DNA of 64,000 nt from Streptomyces odontomachi (GCF_024435355.1 NZ_JAMJWG010000009.1:62001-126000), one strand, 5' to 3'; counted from the stretch's first letter, positions 7,343 through 16,291 are shown. Notes: generated by a model from the letters alone, not told the origin. Numbers and translations: made by a program.

Positions 7343-8957
7343 TCCCGTTGTCACCTCCCTCCTGCGTCCGGTGCCGATACAGTCGCTGTGCCCCGAAAAG
7401 CGCCGGGGTCAGCGGCCGCCGATTCAAGACCGCGTCACGGACGGCGGTGGGCGAAACACGTGAACGCAAGGTGCCCTTGCCGGCGCGGAGCCAGTACTCG
7501 AATCTGACGACGTCTACTAGATCGGGCGCATGTTCGGCGAAATGGCTCTCCAGGAAATCCGCCGTCTCCGACTCGACCCGGCGTGCGAGGGTCCGGCCGG
7601 GGGCGCGCCTGCCGAGGGCCTCGAAAAGTTCGAGAATGCCGCGGCGTTCGGCCAGCGCGGCGAGGGTCATCGGAAAGGACTCGAAGAGCTTCGTGCCCTG
7701 CCAGGTCAAAGCCGAAGCCGTCGGGTGGTCCAGCGGCCCGGCAGCCTTGTAGTAGGTGGAGAACAGGTCTGGATGCCGGGCGATCAGATCCCACGGCTCC
7801 CCGCTGGTCCCCACCGTGGCCACCAGCCACTGTGCGTAGGGGCTCGCCGTGTCCATGGTCAGATCGAGTTCCCGGCGTGCGGCCATGCGGGTACCGGGTA
7901 CGACACGGAGTCCCTGTATGCGACAACAGCCCGGGTCGATGACCGACGCCAGCGCTGCGTGCCGCAGTGATCTCTCCGTCGATTCTCTGGTGTCACCGGG
8001 GAGATCCACCAGGAAGTAGAACGTGGGTGCGATGTCCGCGTCGTCGTGCCAGGTCACCAGGTCGATCAGGCTGGGGTAGCGGTGGGCTCGCTTGTCGATG
8101 AGCGACAGCGAGAGGTCGTCCACGGAATCGAGACCGATGAGAATGCCCTGGCAGCCGGAACGTGCCATGGCCTTCAGCAGATCCGCGTCCACCAGGTCGG
8201 CGCGTGTCATGCCCGACCAGGTGATCCCACCGCAGTGGGCCTCGAGTGCGGTCAGCAGGGACGAGACGAAGTCACGGTTCAGCGTGAGCGTGTCATGCAC
8301 GAAGTGCACGTGGGTGCAGCCGCGCTCACGCAACAGGCGTACCTCGCGGACGATGTGCTCGACGGGCTTGTGCCGCATCCTCCGGCCGAGGGCCGCGGGG
8401 ATGGAGCAGTAGGAGCAGTTGTAAGGGCAGCCGCGACCAACTTCGACCAGTCCGGTCGGCAGGCGACTCACGCGGGCATACCGGCTGAAATCCGGTGCGA
8501 GGTCATAGGCGGGCTCGATCCAGTGATCCTGGGGAACTCCCACATACGACTCGCCTGAGCCCTGAACCACCTCGTCGATGAAGTCGAACCGCTTGACCAG
8601 TTCGCTCCCGAGAAGCGATGCCTGGTGCCCGCCCAGGATCACCCGGGTGTCAGGAAGGAGCGCCTTCAGCCGACGCGCGATCGGCAGTACGAGGGGAAGG
8701 TCCACGCACTGCACCGAGAACCCGTAGGAATCGGCTTCGACATGGGCAAGCCGACGAGCGGAGGTCTCGATGAGGTCAGCGCCGGGAGGAAGTGACCCTT
8801 CGGCGAACTCCAGTGCCAGATCCAGGAGGCGGACATCCCCGAATCCGGCCGCACGCAGTGCCGCCCCGACGATGAGCAGACCGACGGGCTCCGCGAGGTG
8901 ATAGGACTCCCCGACCGCGAGGGGAGGCTGGACCAGGGCGATCCTGCCGCGGAACAC
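7335..8957 (-). CDS. B12-binding-type radical SAM enzyme, second of the operon
   Basis: A 540-residue protein. An N-terminal Rossmann-like region (about residues 1-130, containing RVILGGHQASLL) matches the cobalamin-binding domain of class B radical SAM enzymes. It is followed by the radical SAM core with GCPYNCSYC, giving cluster cysteines C177, C181 and C184 in CxxxCxxC spacing. A roughly 200-residue C-terminal extension has no motif I recognise. I place the start at GTG 8957, which shares its G with the TAG stop of the upstream gene; a longer ATG start at 9011 would overlap by 55 bases and add 18 residues before the conserved strand. Family members methylate unactivated carbon or do other radical chemistry; the precursor peptide is the likely substrate. 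Confidence 0.88.
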   Translation of the reverse strand: MFRGRIALVQPPLAVGESYHLAEPVGLLIVGAALRAAGFGDVRLLDLALEFAEGSLPPGADLIETSARRLAHVEADSYGFSVQCVDLPLVLPIARRLKALLPDTRVILGGHQASLLGSELVKRFDFIDEVVQGSGESYVGVPQDHWIEPAYDLAPDFSRYARVSRLPTGLVEVGRGCPYNCSYCSIPAALGRRMRHKPVEHIVREVRLLRERGCTHVHFVHDTLTLNRDFVSSLLTALEAHCGGITWSGMTRADLVDADLLKAMARSGCQGILIGLDSVDDLSLSLIDKRAHRYPSLIDLVTWHDDADIAPTFYFLVDLPGDTRESTERSLRHAALASVIDPGCCRIQGLRVVPGTRMAARRELDLTMDTASPYAQWLVATVGTSGEPWDLIARHPDLFSTYYKAAGPLDHPTASALTWQGTKLFESFPMTLAALAERRGILELFEALGRRAPGRTLARRVESETADFLESHFAEHAPDLVDVVRFEYWLRAGKGTLRSRVSPTAVRDAVLNRRPLTPALFGAQRLYRHRTQEGGDNGNG

Positions 8958-10945
8958 TACGCGCCCACGGTGGCGAGTTGCGTGACCGGCTGTAGTACTC
9001 CAAGGTTCCACAGGGGCGCGAGGACCTGTGCCAGGCGCTGGAAGTGGTGTTCCCGAGCACCCGACCAGCCATCGAGCCGGCCGAGCAGTTCAAAGGCCTT
9101 CGCCAGGTTCTCGTCGAGGCGCACTATCTTCAGCCGGTCCCGGCTCATGAAGAGGAGAAAGGCCTGGGGACCGGCGTCTGCGCGCCCTGCTTCCCAGGGA
9201 AGGCCACTCGTGGACCGGAACAGCCGGGCGGCGTCGTGAAGTCGGAAGGGCCCGGGGGGCTGTGCCTCGGCAGGTGGGGCCACCGGCGGAGCGACCGAGA
9301 TCTCGTGCACCAACCGCTCGAAATGGAAGGTGTCCCACAGCTGTGTCGGTGCGTCACACTCGCGCAGGATCTCGTCGGCGAAGCCCACGAAGCCATCCCA
9401 GATCTCCGCATCACGGATCCCCACCAGGCCGGGACGTCCGGTACGGCGCTGCTCCACGAGGTGATCGCGAAACCGGATGAACAGGTCGAGATAGCCTGTT
9501 CCGAGCCGCTCGACCAGGCCGGCGTAACTCCAGCCGTACACCTCGAGCAACTTGCAGTATCCGAGAGAGACGTCCACGCACAGCCCGAGGTCCCCGTGGT
9601 CCGGCGTGACGACCTGGAACGACTGGAAGATGTCCGGAAGGGATGCGACCAGTTCCTCGTCCTCTGCCAGCCGCCGCCCGTCCTCGAACTCGATGCCCTG
9701 GGAGAAAGCGGTCGGAGCGTCGTCACCGCGGTACTCGAACCGACCCGCCAGACGTTCGGCGAGAGCCGTCCCCGGAAGCGGAGACATCAACTGGATGAAC
9801 GAGTTGACGCTGCCGATCTGGAGGAACCGCGCCGCCAGGTTCATCGTTGCTTCCAGGTCGGCGAGAGTCTCCTCCGGCGTACCGACGACCATGGACAGGG
9901 ACGGGAAAATGCCGTTCTCCACGGTCCAGCGGACGCGCTCGGTGGTCTCTTCGGCCACGCCTCTGCGTAGCCGCTTGTTCATCCGCGCCAGCGTTTCCTC
10001 CGAACCGGATTCGATGCCGTAGAGCAGCCTGTGGCATCTGGCTCGGTTCATGAGGGAAAGCAACTTCTCGTCGACCTCGTCGATCCGGCACCGGCACTGC
10101 CACGGCAGGTCGAGTTCGGCGTCGATCATCGCTTCACACAACTCTTCGACGAACGCGCGCCGAGCCGTGAAGAGATCATGCACGAAATACGCTTCGAACG
10201 TGCCGAATCGCTCGCGGTACCCACGAAGCTCGTGGATGATCGAGGCAACGTTTCGGTACCGCACCTTCCGCCCGTTCAACAGGGTGGTCTGGCAGAACTC
10301 GCAGTTGAACGCACACCCGCGACCGCTGTCGATCAGAATCGTGGGAACCTGGCTGTACCGGAAATAGGTCTCCAGACCATCAACCAGGTGGTAGGCGAAC
10401 GGCAGCAATGTGTCCAGGTCGCCAACGCGCTCCTCGCCGCCTCGCCATCTGACCTGCCCCCTTTCCCGCCAGCTGAGACCCGGCACCGCGTTCCACTCGC
10501 CGGATCCCCCCAGGGCTCGGGAGAGTTTGGGCGCCGTCAGCTCGGCCTCGCCGCCCAGGACCGCGTCGACGAACGGGAACGCGTTGAGGTACCGAGGGCC
10601 CAGGAAGCTGACGTCGTGCCCACCCAGTACGACCGCCACATCCGGCCTGATCTTCTTGATGCGCCGGGCGATGTTGATCGAGGTGGGTCCGGTGGAACAC
10701 TGGGTCCCGAAGCCGACCACGTCGGGATTCGTGCTCAGAATCCGCTCGGTACACGCGTCATAGATGCGCGAGTCGGACGGGATTTCTCCGCTCTTGAGCT
10801 TCAGCACGAAATCCTCGATGACCACCTCGTCGCCTTCCGCCTCGAGATAGGAGGCGATCGAGAGGAGGCCCAGAGGGGGAGCCACGTAGCTTGCCGATCG
10901 GTCGCGCTTGTCGTCGAACGGTGGATAGACCAATGACCATTTCAC
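8957..10945 (-). CDS. B12-binding-type radical SAM enzyme, first of the operon
   Basis: A 662-residue protein starting at GTG 10945, six bases after ggaga; an in-frame extension to 11095 has no ribosome site and a non-conserved, Cys/Arg-rich sequence. The N-terminus (YVAPPLGLLSIASYLEAEGD, then VVLGGHDVSFL) is the cobalamin-binding-type domain. GCAFNCEFC carries C211, C215 and C218 of the radical SAM cluster. The core ends near residue 430. The last 60 residues (DENLAKAFELLGRLDG then LAPLWNLGVLQ) have the helix-turn pattern of small winged-helix peptide-recognition (PqqD-like) domains; that is inference only. It is paired with the 540-residue enzyme in one operon, so two separate modifications, or sequential ones, are plausible. 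Confidence 0.88.
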   Translation of the reverse strand: MKWSLVYPPFDDKRDRSASYVAPPLGLLSIASYLEAEGDEVVIEDFVLKLKSGEIPSDSRIYDACTERILSTNPDVVGFGTQCSTGPTSINIARRIKKIRPDVAVVLGGHDVSFLGPRYLNAFPFVDAVLGGEAELTAPKLSRALGGSGEWNAVPGLSWRERGQVRWRGGEERVGDLDTLLPFAYHLVDGLETYFRYSQVPTILIDSGRGCAFNCEFCQTTLLNGRKVRYRNVASIIHELRGYRERFGTFEAYFVHDLFTARRAFVEELCEAMIDAELDLPWQCRCRIDEVDEKLLSLMNRARCHRLLYGIESGSEETLARMNKRLRRGVAEETTERVRWTVENGIFPSLSMVVGTPEETLADLEATMNLAARFLQIGSVNSFIQLMSPLPGTALAERLAGRFEYRGDDAPTAFSQGIEFEDGRRLAEDEELVASLPDIFQSFQVVTPDHGDLGLCVDVSLGYCKLLEVYGWSYAGLVERLGTGYLDLFIRFRDHLVEQRRTGRPGLVGIRDAEIWDGFVGFADEILRECDAPTQLWDTFHFERLVHEISVAPPVAPPAEAQPPGPFRLHDAARLFRSTSGLPWEAGRADAGPQAFLLFMSRDRLKIVRLDENLAKAFELLGRLDGWSGAREHHFQRLAQVLAPLWNLGVLQPVTQLATVGA

Positions 10946-11256
10946 GATGGCTCTCCATCCCTGGCCTGTTCGCACACAGTGCCGATCTTCAGTTCTGCAC
11001 GCGGCTACGCTTGCTCTGCTCTTGGCGGGATCGCATTTTGCGCAGTGTGCGCCACGACGCCTGGCCCGGCAACGCGATTCCCGGCCGTCAAGCACGATCG
11101 AATCAGCGATATTCAGCCAGATTACGGAAGCGATCTCTCCCGGGGGCGACTCGCGCAGGTGCGTGACACCGGCGGTGACCGCTCCAGGGGCCCTCGGTGA
11201 GCCGGGGCACCCGGGCCGCGGGGTGCCCCCGCGTACCCGTGAGGAAGAATGGCCGT
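10946..11256. other. Divergent spacer, promoter region of radical SAM operon and recO
   Basis: About 310 bases without a supported gene. It must hold the promoter of the radical SAM operon (leftward) and probably that of recO (rightward). No clear -35/-10 pair or operator palindrome was found. The part near 11080-11140 is relatively AT-rich. Confidence 0.45.
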
Positions 11257-12006
11257 ATGAGTCTGTTCCGCGACGACGGCGTGGTGCTGCGGACGCAGAA
11301 GCTCGGTGAGGCCGACCGGATCATCACGCTTCTGACCCGCGGGCACGGACGGGTGCGCGCCGTCGCCCGCGGGGTGCGCCGCACCAAGTCGAAGTTCGGC
11401 GCCCGGCTCGAACCGTTCTCGCACGTCGACGTGCAGTTCTTCGCCCGCGGCAGCGACCTGCTCGGCCGCGGCCTGCCGCTGTGCACGCAGAGTGAGACCA
11501 TCGCTCCGTACGGTGGCGGCATCGTCGCCGACTACGCCCGCTACACCGCCGGCACCGCCATGCTGGAGACCGCCGAGCGGTTCACCGACCACGAGGGGGA
11601 GCCGGCCGTGCAGCAGTACCTGCTGCTCATCGGCGGGCTGCGCACCCTCGCCCGCGGCGAGCACGCCCCGCACCTCGTCCTCGACGCGTTCCTGCTGCGC
11701 TCCCTCGCCGTGAACGGATACGCGCCCAGCTTCGGCGACTGTGCGAAATGCGGGCTGCCGGGCCCCCACCGGTTCTTCTCCGTCGCCGCCGGCGGCTCCA
11801 TCTGCGGCGACTGCCGCGTACCCGGCAGCGTCGTGCCCTCGACGCAGGCCCTCGACCTGCTCGGTGCGCTGCTCACCGGCGACTGGGAGACGGCGGACGC
11901 GGCCGAAGCGCGACACGTCAGGGAGGGCAGCGGCCTGGTCTCGGCCTATCTGCACTGGCACCTGGAGCGCGGCCTGAGGTCACTACGCTATGTGGAGAAG
12001 ACCTGA
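11257..12006 (+). CDS. recO: DNA repair protein RecO
   Basis: A 249-residue RecO that helps load RecA through the RecFOR pathway by annealing SSB-coated single strands. The N-terminal OB fold begins SLFRDDGVVLRTQKLGEADR. A central helical domain follows, and a zinc-binding module has C162, C165, C183 and C186 (CAKCG and ICGDC). ATG at 11257 is chosen because conservation starts there; an in-frame GTG further upstream adds unrelated sequence. It is followed after 53 bases by uppS, a pairing conserved in Streptomyces. Confidence 0.97.
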   Translation: MSLFRDDGVVLRTQKLGEADRIITLLTRGHGRVRAVARGVRRTKSKFGARLEPFSHVDVQFFARGSDLLGRGLPLCTQSETIAPYGGGIVADYARYTAGTAMLETAERFTDHEGEPAVQQYLLLIGGLRTLARGEHAPHLVLDAFLLRSLAVNGYAPSFGDCAKCGLPGPHRFFSVAAGGSICGDCRVPGSVVPSTQALDLLGALLTGDWETADAAEARHVREGSGLVSAYLHWHLERGLRSLRYVEKT

Positions 12007-12059
12007 GCGGCCGATTCGTTCGGCAGTCGGAGAGCACGGAGAAGCGGGAGAGTGGCCCC

Positions 12060-12896
12060 ATGGCAGTTCGACGCGGAATCCTTGGGCGGTCCCGCCGCGA
12101 GTACAAGATCCCCGAGCCGCATCCGTCGGGGGCACGTCCGCCGAAGATTCCGGGCGAGCTGGTCCCCGGCCATGTCGCGATCGTCATGGACGGCAACGGC
12201 CGGTGGGCGAAGGAGCGCGGCCTGCCGCGCACCGAGGGGCACAAGGTCGGCGAGGGAGTCGTCCTCGACGTCCTCAAGGGCTGCCTGGAGATGGGCGTCA
12301 AGAACCTCTCCCTGTACGCCTTCTCCACGGAGAACTGGAAGCGGTCCCCCGACGAGGTCCGCTTCCTGATGAACTTCAACCGCGACGTCATCCGCCGCCG
12401 CCGCGACGAGATGGACGAGCTGGGCATCCGCATCCGCTGGGTGGGACGGATGCCCAAGATGTGGAAGTCGGTCGTCCAGGAACTCCAGGTCGCGCAGGAG
12501 CAGACGAAGCAGAACGACGCGATGACGCTGTACTTCTGCGTCAACTACGGCGGGCGCGCCGAGATCGCCGACGCCGCCCAGGCCATCGCCCGGGAGGTCG
12601 CGGCCGGCCGGCTCGACCCTTCCAAGGTCAATGAGAAGACCCTGAAGAAATATCTGTACTATCCGGACATGCCGGATGTCGATCTCTTCCTGCGTCCGAG
12701 CGGCGAGCAGCGCACGTCCAACTATCTGATCTGGCAGAGCAGCTACGCGGAGATGATCTTCCAGGACGTGCTGTGGCCGGACTTCGACCGCCGCGACCTG
12801 TGGCGCGCATGCCTCGAGTACGCGTCGCGTGACCGTCGTTTCGGCGGGGCGATCCCGAACGAGGACCACCTCGCCGCAGGGGAGAAGCGTTCCTGA
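12060..12896 (+). CDS. uppS: Isoprenyl transferase (undecaprenyl diphosphate synthase family)
   Basis: A 278-residue cis-prenyltransferase making the long-chain polyprenyl diphosphate carrier for cell-wall synthesis from FPP and IPP. Residues 38-50 carry HVAIVMDGNGRWA with the catalytic Asp44. The substrate-binding motif RPSGEQRTSN and the C-terminal DVLWPDF are also present. Start ATG 12060 gives the N-terminal extension common in actinobacteria. It is likely co-transcribed with recO. An inverted repeat follows at 12950-12983. Confidence 0.97.
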   Translation: MAVRRGILGRSRREYKIPEPHPSGARPPKIPGELVPGHVAIVMDGNGRWAKERGLPRTEGHKVGEGVVLDVLKGCLEMGVKNLSLYAFSTENWKRSPDEVRFLMNFNRDVIRRRRDEMDELGIRIRWVGRMPKMWKSVVQELQVAQEQTKQNDAMTLYFCVNYGGRAEIADAAQAIAREVAAGRLDPSKVNEKTLKKYLYYPDMPDVDLFLRPSGEQRTSNYLIWQSSYAEMIFQDVLWPDFDRRDLWRACLEYASRDRRFGGAIPNEDHLAAGEKRS

Positions 12897-12949
12897 CGCG
12901 GGTTCCCGACGGGAACGGGCCGCCTGGGGAACCCCTGCGCGCGCGTGCC

Positions 12950-12983
12950 GCCGGTCCGTACCGCACAGGCGGCACGGACCGGC
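12950..12983. terminator. Hairpin between uppS and the convergent transporter gene
   Basis: Ten-bp perfect arms, gccggtccgt (12950-12959) and acggaccggc (12974-12983), flank a 14-base loop. The hairpin sits between two convergent stop codons, so it can serve both strands. Confidence 0.6.
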
Positions 12984-12996
12984 CGGGTCGGGTGAC

Positions 12997-13587
12997 TCAG
13001 GCCCGCGGCCAGGTCGGGATGACCTCCCGCTTCCAGGTGGCGTTGGTGACCGTGGCGAACGAGGCGTACCAGGCGACCACCGCGGTGATCAGACCGAACC
13101 AGCCACCGACCTTGTCAATGCCGGTCGACTCGGCGAACGCACCGATGGTGAGCAGCAGGAACGTGATGGTCAGCGTCACGAAGACGCCGAGCACCGCGCC
13201 GTTGGTGCGCAGTGCGGCCACCGTCATGTAGGCGGTGAATATCGTCCAGGCCAGCAGGAAAAGACCGGTGGCCTTGTACGCGTCAGGGCCGAGCTGCGGC
13301 GCCACCTTGGCGACGTAGTACGCGAAGGCCAGCCAGAACGCGCCGAAAGAGGAGAACGCGGTGGCGGCGAAGGCGTTGCCGCGCCGGAACTCCCACATAC
13401 CGGCCAGCAACTGGGCCAGTCCTCCGTAGAAGAGGGCGAGCGGGAGTACCACCTGCTCCAGCGACTCGCTGAGCAACCCGGCGTTGAAGGTGCTGAGCAC
13501 GAAGGTGGTCATGGCGAAGCCGGCGAGTCCCAGCGCTCCCGGGTCGGCGACACTGGGGGCGGGGGCGTCCGATTGAGCTGTGGGCAC
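12997..13587 (-). CDS. Acetate/succinate transporter, GPR1/FUN34/SatP family
   Basis: A 196-residue membrane protein with six hydrophobic helices. The family signature near the N-terminus reads DPGALGLAGFAMTTF. SatP/AcpA homologues take up acetate or succinate with protons. GTG at 13587 is preferred because agagga lies seven bases before it; an in-frame ATG at 13623 has no ribosome site. It is convergent with uppS, with a long gene-free promoter region behind it (13588-14039). Confidence 0.88.
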   Translation of the reverse strand: MPTAQSDAPAPSVADPGALGLAGFAMTTFVLSTFNAGLLSESLEQVVLPLALFYGGLAQLLAGMWEFRRGNAFAATAFSSFGAFWLAFAYYVAKVAPQLGPDAYKATGLFLLAWTIFTAYMTVAALRTNGAVLGVFVTLTITFLLLTIGAFAESTGIDKVGGWFGLITAVVAWYASFATVTNATWKREVIPTWPRA

Positions 13588-13931
13588 GATCTGTCCTCTC
13601 GCGGCGGGCCTCGCGTGGGACATGTGCCGGGGTGCGCCCTGGTCGGTCTCACGTCGGGGCAGGGGGGCGGCGGTGCAGTTGGTGCGGGCCGGCCGGTTCC
13701 GTCAAGCGAACCCGTCCAGTCCACTTGCGCGTTCAGCAGGATAGTGACCATGAGGCGAGTTGATACCGCCTTGAACAGGACTTGCTTGGTGTGTGTCCCG
13801 GCGTGAGTACGCAGGTCACGTGAGGGTTGCACCGCTGCAGTGCGCTGCGTGTGTCACGTGTGAAGGCCGGCCGGGCGGAGCCACCGAGAAGCCCGCGCAC
13901 CCATCGAAAGCGTCCACCGCGCACGTCGAGA

Positions 13932-14006
13932 CCGGCACACGCACGAAGGCGTCGAAAGCGACACACCTGTGGTGGGCGGTGAACCGGACACACCCACGAA
14001 GGTGTC
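13932..14006. repeat. Imperfect direct repeat in the spacer upstream of the SatP gene
   Basis: Two roughly 22-base copies, starting ccggcacacgcacgaagg (13932) and ccggacacacccacgaagg (13984), lie 52 bases apart. The 13588-14039 spacer also holds two gtcacgtg motifs. Short readings in this spacer (for example 13793-14074) look non-coding. No function can be assigned; the spacer includes the promoter of the SatP gene. Confidence 0.4.
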
Positions 14007-14039
14007 TCGTCCGGCACACCCGTCAGGGCCGGGCACAGG

Positions 14040-14441
14040 CTACTTCCGCGCGCACTCCGCGCAGGTGCCGATGATCTCCAGGGTGTGGGCCACGTCGACG
14101 TACCCGTGCTCGGCGGCGACGGACTCCGCCCAGGTCTCCACCGCTGGACCCTCGATCTCGACCGCCTTGCCGCAGGTGCGGCACACCAGATGGTGGTGGT
14201 GGGTGCCGGTGGAGCACCGGCGGTACATCGCCTCACCGTCCGAGGTGCGCAGCACGTCCACCTCGCCCGCGTCGGCCAGTGACTGAAGGGTCCGGTAGAC
14301 CGTGGTCAGGCCCACCGAGTCGCCCTTGTGCTTGAGCATGTCGTGGAGCTCCTGGGCGCTGCGGAACTCGTCGACGTCCTCCAGGGCGGCCGCAACGGCC
14401 GTGCGCTGCCGGGTCGACCTGCCTCGTACCGGGGCTGCCAC
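14040..14441 (-). CDS. zur: Zinc uptake regulator Zur (Fur family)
   Basis: A 133-residue Fur-family repressor that senses zinc and shuts off zinc uptake and zinc-free ribosomal protein genes. The DNA-binding helix is in SVGLTTVYRTLQSLADAGE. The regulatory zinc site is seen as C76, H81-H84 and the structural pairs C87/C90 and C127/C130. Start GTG 14441 is chosen for the strong aggagg five bases upstream; an ATG at 14489 would add 16 unconserved residues. It lies 63 bases behind znuB in the same direction, the usual Streptomyces order znuACB-zur. Confidence 0.96.
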   Translation of the reverse strand: MAAPVRGRSTRQRTAVAAALEDVDEFRSAQELHDMLKHKGDSVGLTTVYRTLQSLADAGEVDVLRTSDGEAMYRRCSTGTHHHHLVCRTCGKAVEIEGPAVETWAESVAAEHGYVDVAHTLEIIGTCAECARK

Positions 14442-14504
14442 GATGTCCTCCTCACACGCCACTGCCGCCATTCTGCCAGCCGGAACCACGCCGGCGTCAG
14501 ACGC

Positions 14505-15419
14505 TCACACGCGCCGTGCCGGACGCGTCACGGTGCCCCGCGGTGCACGGGGGACACGCTTCGTCTCCGGGCCCGCCGCCGCAGCGAGGGACCGGGCCGC
14601 CGCCCGTGCCCGCCGTCGGGCGAGCGGCGCGGCGAGCGCCGTCAGGGCGGCGAAGACGACGATGGCCAGCAGCACGATCGTCGCACCGGGCGGCACGTCC
14701 TCGTAGAACGACGTGACGGTGCCGCCGAGGGTCACCGTGATGCCCACCGCCACCGCCACCGCGAAGGTCGCGGCGAAGCTGCGGCCGAGTTGCTGGGCGG
14801 CCGCCACCGGTACCACCATCAGCGCGCTGACCAGCAGCAGCCCGACCACCCGCATGGCGACCGTGACGGTCACCGCAGCGGTGACGGCGATCAGCAGGTT
14901 CAGCGCCCGCACCGGCAGCCCGGTGACCCGCGCGAACTCCTCGTCGTGGCAGACGGCGAACAGCTGCCGCCGTAGCCCCAGCGTCACGGCGACGACGAAG
15001 GCGGAGAGCAGGCAGATCGCCCGCACGTCGCCCGGCGAGACCGTGGAGAGCGAGCCGAACAGATACGAACCGAGGTTGGCACTGGAGCCGCCCGGCGCGA
15101 GGTTGATGAGCAGCACGCCGCCCGCCATGCCCCCGTAGAAGAGCATCGCCAGCGCGATGTCGCCGCGCGTCCTGCCGTACCAGCGGATCAGTTCCATGAC
15201 GATCGCGCCGACCACGGACACCGCGGTGGCCAGCCACACCGGCGAGGTGGAGAGCAGGAAGCCGAGCCCGACGCCGGTCATCGCGACATGCCCGATGCCG
15301 TCGCCCATCAGGGCCTGGCGGCGCTGCACGAGGTAGATGCCGACGGCCGGCGCGGTCACACCGACCAGGACGGCACAGAGCAGGGCACGCTGCATGAAGA
15401 CGTAGTCGAGTATGTCCAT
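14505..15419 (-). CDS. znuB: Zinc ABC transporter permease ZnuB
   Basis: A 304-residue membrane permease of the metal ABC-3 family with eight or nine helices, starting MDILDYVFMQRALLCAVLVG. It forms the channel of the high-affinity zinc importer. ATG at 15419 follows the znuC stop by five bases; GTG at 15428 is an alternative that would give a 4-base GTGA overlap with znuC. The C-terminal 30 residues are Arg/Ala-rich and cytoplasmic. It is controlled with znuA by the boxes at 17325-17361. Confidence 0.95.
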   Translation of the reverse strand: MDILDYVFMQRALLCAVLVGVTAPAVGIYLVQRRQALMGDGIGHVAMTGVGLGFLLSTSPVWLATAVSVVGAIVMELIRWYGRTRGDIALAMLFYGGMAGGVLLINLAPGGSSANLGSYLFGSLSTVSPGDVRAICLLSAFVVAVTLGLRRQLFAVCHDEEFARVTGLPVRALNLLIAVTAAVTVTVAMRVVGLLLVSALMVVPVAAAQQLGRSFAATFAVAVAVGITVTLGGTVTSFYEDVPPGATIVLLAIVVFAALTALAAPLARRRARAAARSLAAAAGPETKRVPRAPRGTVTRPARRV

Positions 15420-15424
15420 GGTGA

Positions 15425-16291
15425 TCACGGCCTGTCGGGGGTGTCGGCGCCGCCGGGGCGGTCGGCTGCGGGGGAGGGCGGTGCGGTGCCGGGCTCGGGC
15501 GGCGGGCCGTCGGCGGTGTCGGTGGCGTCGGCAGAGCGTGAGCCGTCGGCAGGGTGCGGGCCGTCCGTGCGGTGCGGGGCGGCACCGTCGAGTACCACGC
15601 GGCCGTCGCGCAGGACGACACAGCGGTCGATGAGGGGCTCCAGCGGGCCCAGCTCGTGCAGCACCAGCAGGACGGACGTGCCGTCCGCGATCAGCCGGCG
15701 CAGCGTGCCGGCCAGCAGCTCCTGGCTGGCCAGGTCGACGCCGGCCAGCGGCTCGTCCATGATCAGCAACTCCGGTTCGGCGGCCAGCGCCCGGGCGATC
15801 AGCACCCGCTGCTGCTGGCCGCCGGAGAGCGCGTCCACCGGGTCCTTCGCCCGCTCGGCCAGGCCGACCAGCTCCAGGGCCCGGTGCACCGCCGCCCGGT
15901 CCGCCCTGCGCAGCACGCCGAAGCGGGCGCGGGCCAGCCGGCCGGCGGTGACCACCTCGGTGACGGTCGCCGGCACCCCGCCTGCCGCTGTGGTGCGCTG
16001 CGGCACGTAGCCGAGCCGCCCCCAGGCGCCGAAGCGGTGCTGCGGCACACCGAACAACTCGACGGTGCCGCCGCTCACCGGCGTCCGGCCGATGAGGGTG
16101 CGGACGGTGGTGGACTTGCCGGAGCCGTTCGCGCCGAGCAGCGCCACGACCTCGCCGCGTCGGACGGTCAGGTCGATGCCGCGCAGCACGGGACGTCCGC
16201 CCAGGTCGGCGGTGACCTGGCGCAGGGCGACGACGGGTGGCGCGAGTGCGGATGCGGAGGCAGAGGCGGCGGACGCGGGGGCGGCGTTCAT
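15425..16291 (-). CDS. znuC: Zinc ABC transporter ATP-binding protein ZnuC
   Basis: A 288-residue ABC ATPase with Walker A GANGSGKST, signature LSGGQQQR, Walker B LLIMDEP and an H-loop histidine in VLHELG. The start ATG at 16291 overlaps the znuA stop in ATGA. The last 50 residues are a low-complexity Pro/Asp/Ala tail not needed for ATPase function. It powers zinc import with ZnuA and ZnuB. Confidence 0.95.
   Translation of the reverse strand: MNAAPASAASASASALAPPVVALRQVTADLGGRPVLRGIDLTVRRGEVVALLGANGSGKSTTVRTLIGRTPVSGGTVELFGVPQHRFGAWGRLGYVPQRTTAAGGVPATVTEVVTAGRLARARFGVLRRADRAAVHRALELVGLAERAKDPVDALSGGQQQRVLIARALAAEPELLIMDEPLAGVDLASQELLAGTLRRLIADGTSVLLVLHELGPLEPLIDRCVVLRDGRVVLDGAAPHRTDGPHPADGSRSADATDTADGPPPEPGTAPPSPAADRPGGADTPDRP

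Noticed and set aside
10946..11095. In-frame N-terminal extension (50 residues, Cys/Arg-rich) of the first radical SAM enzyme
   Set aside because: No ribosome site, no conservation with the cobalamin domain, and a good ggaga plus GTG start exists at 10945.
13793..14074. Plus-strand reading between the SatP gene and zur
   Set aside because: Made of imperfect DNA repeats, and overlaps the end of zur; protein is Arg/Cys/His noise without a domain.
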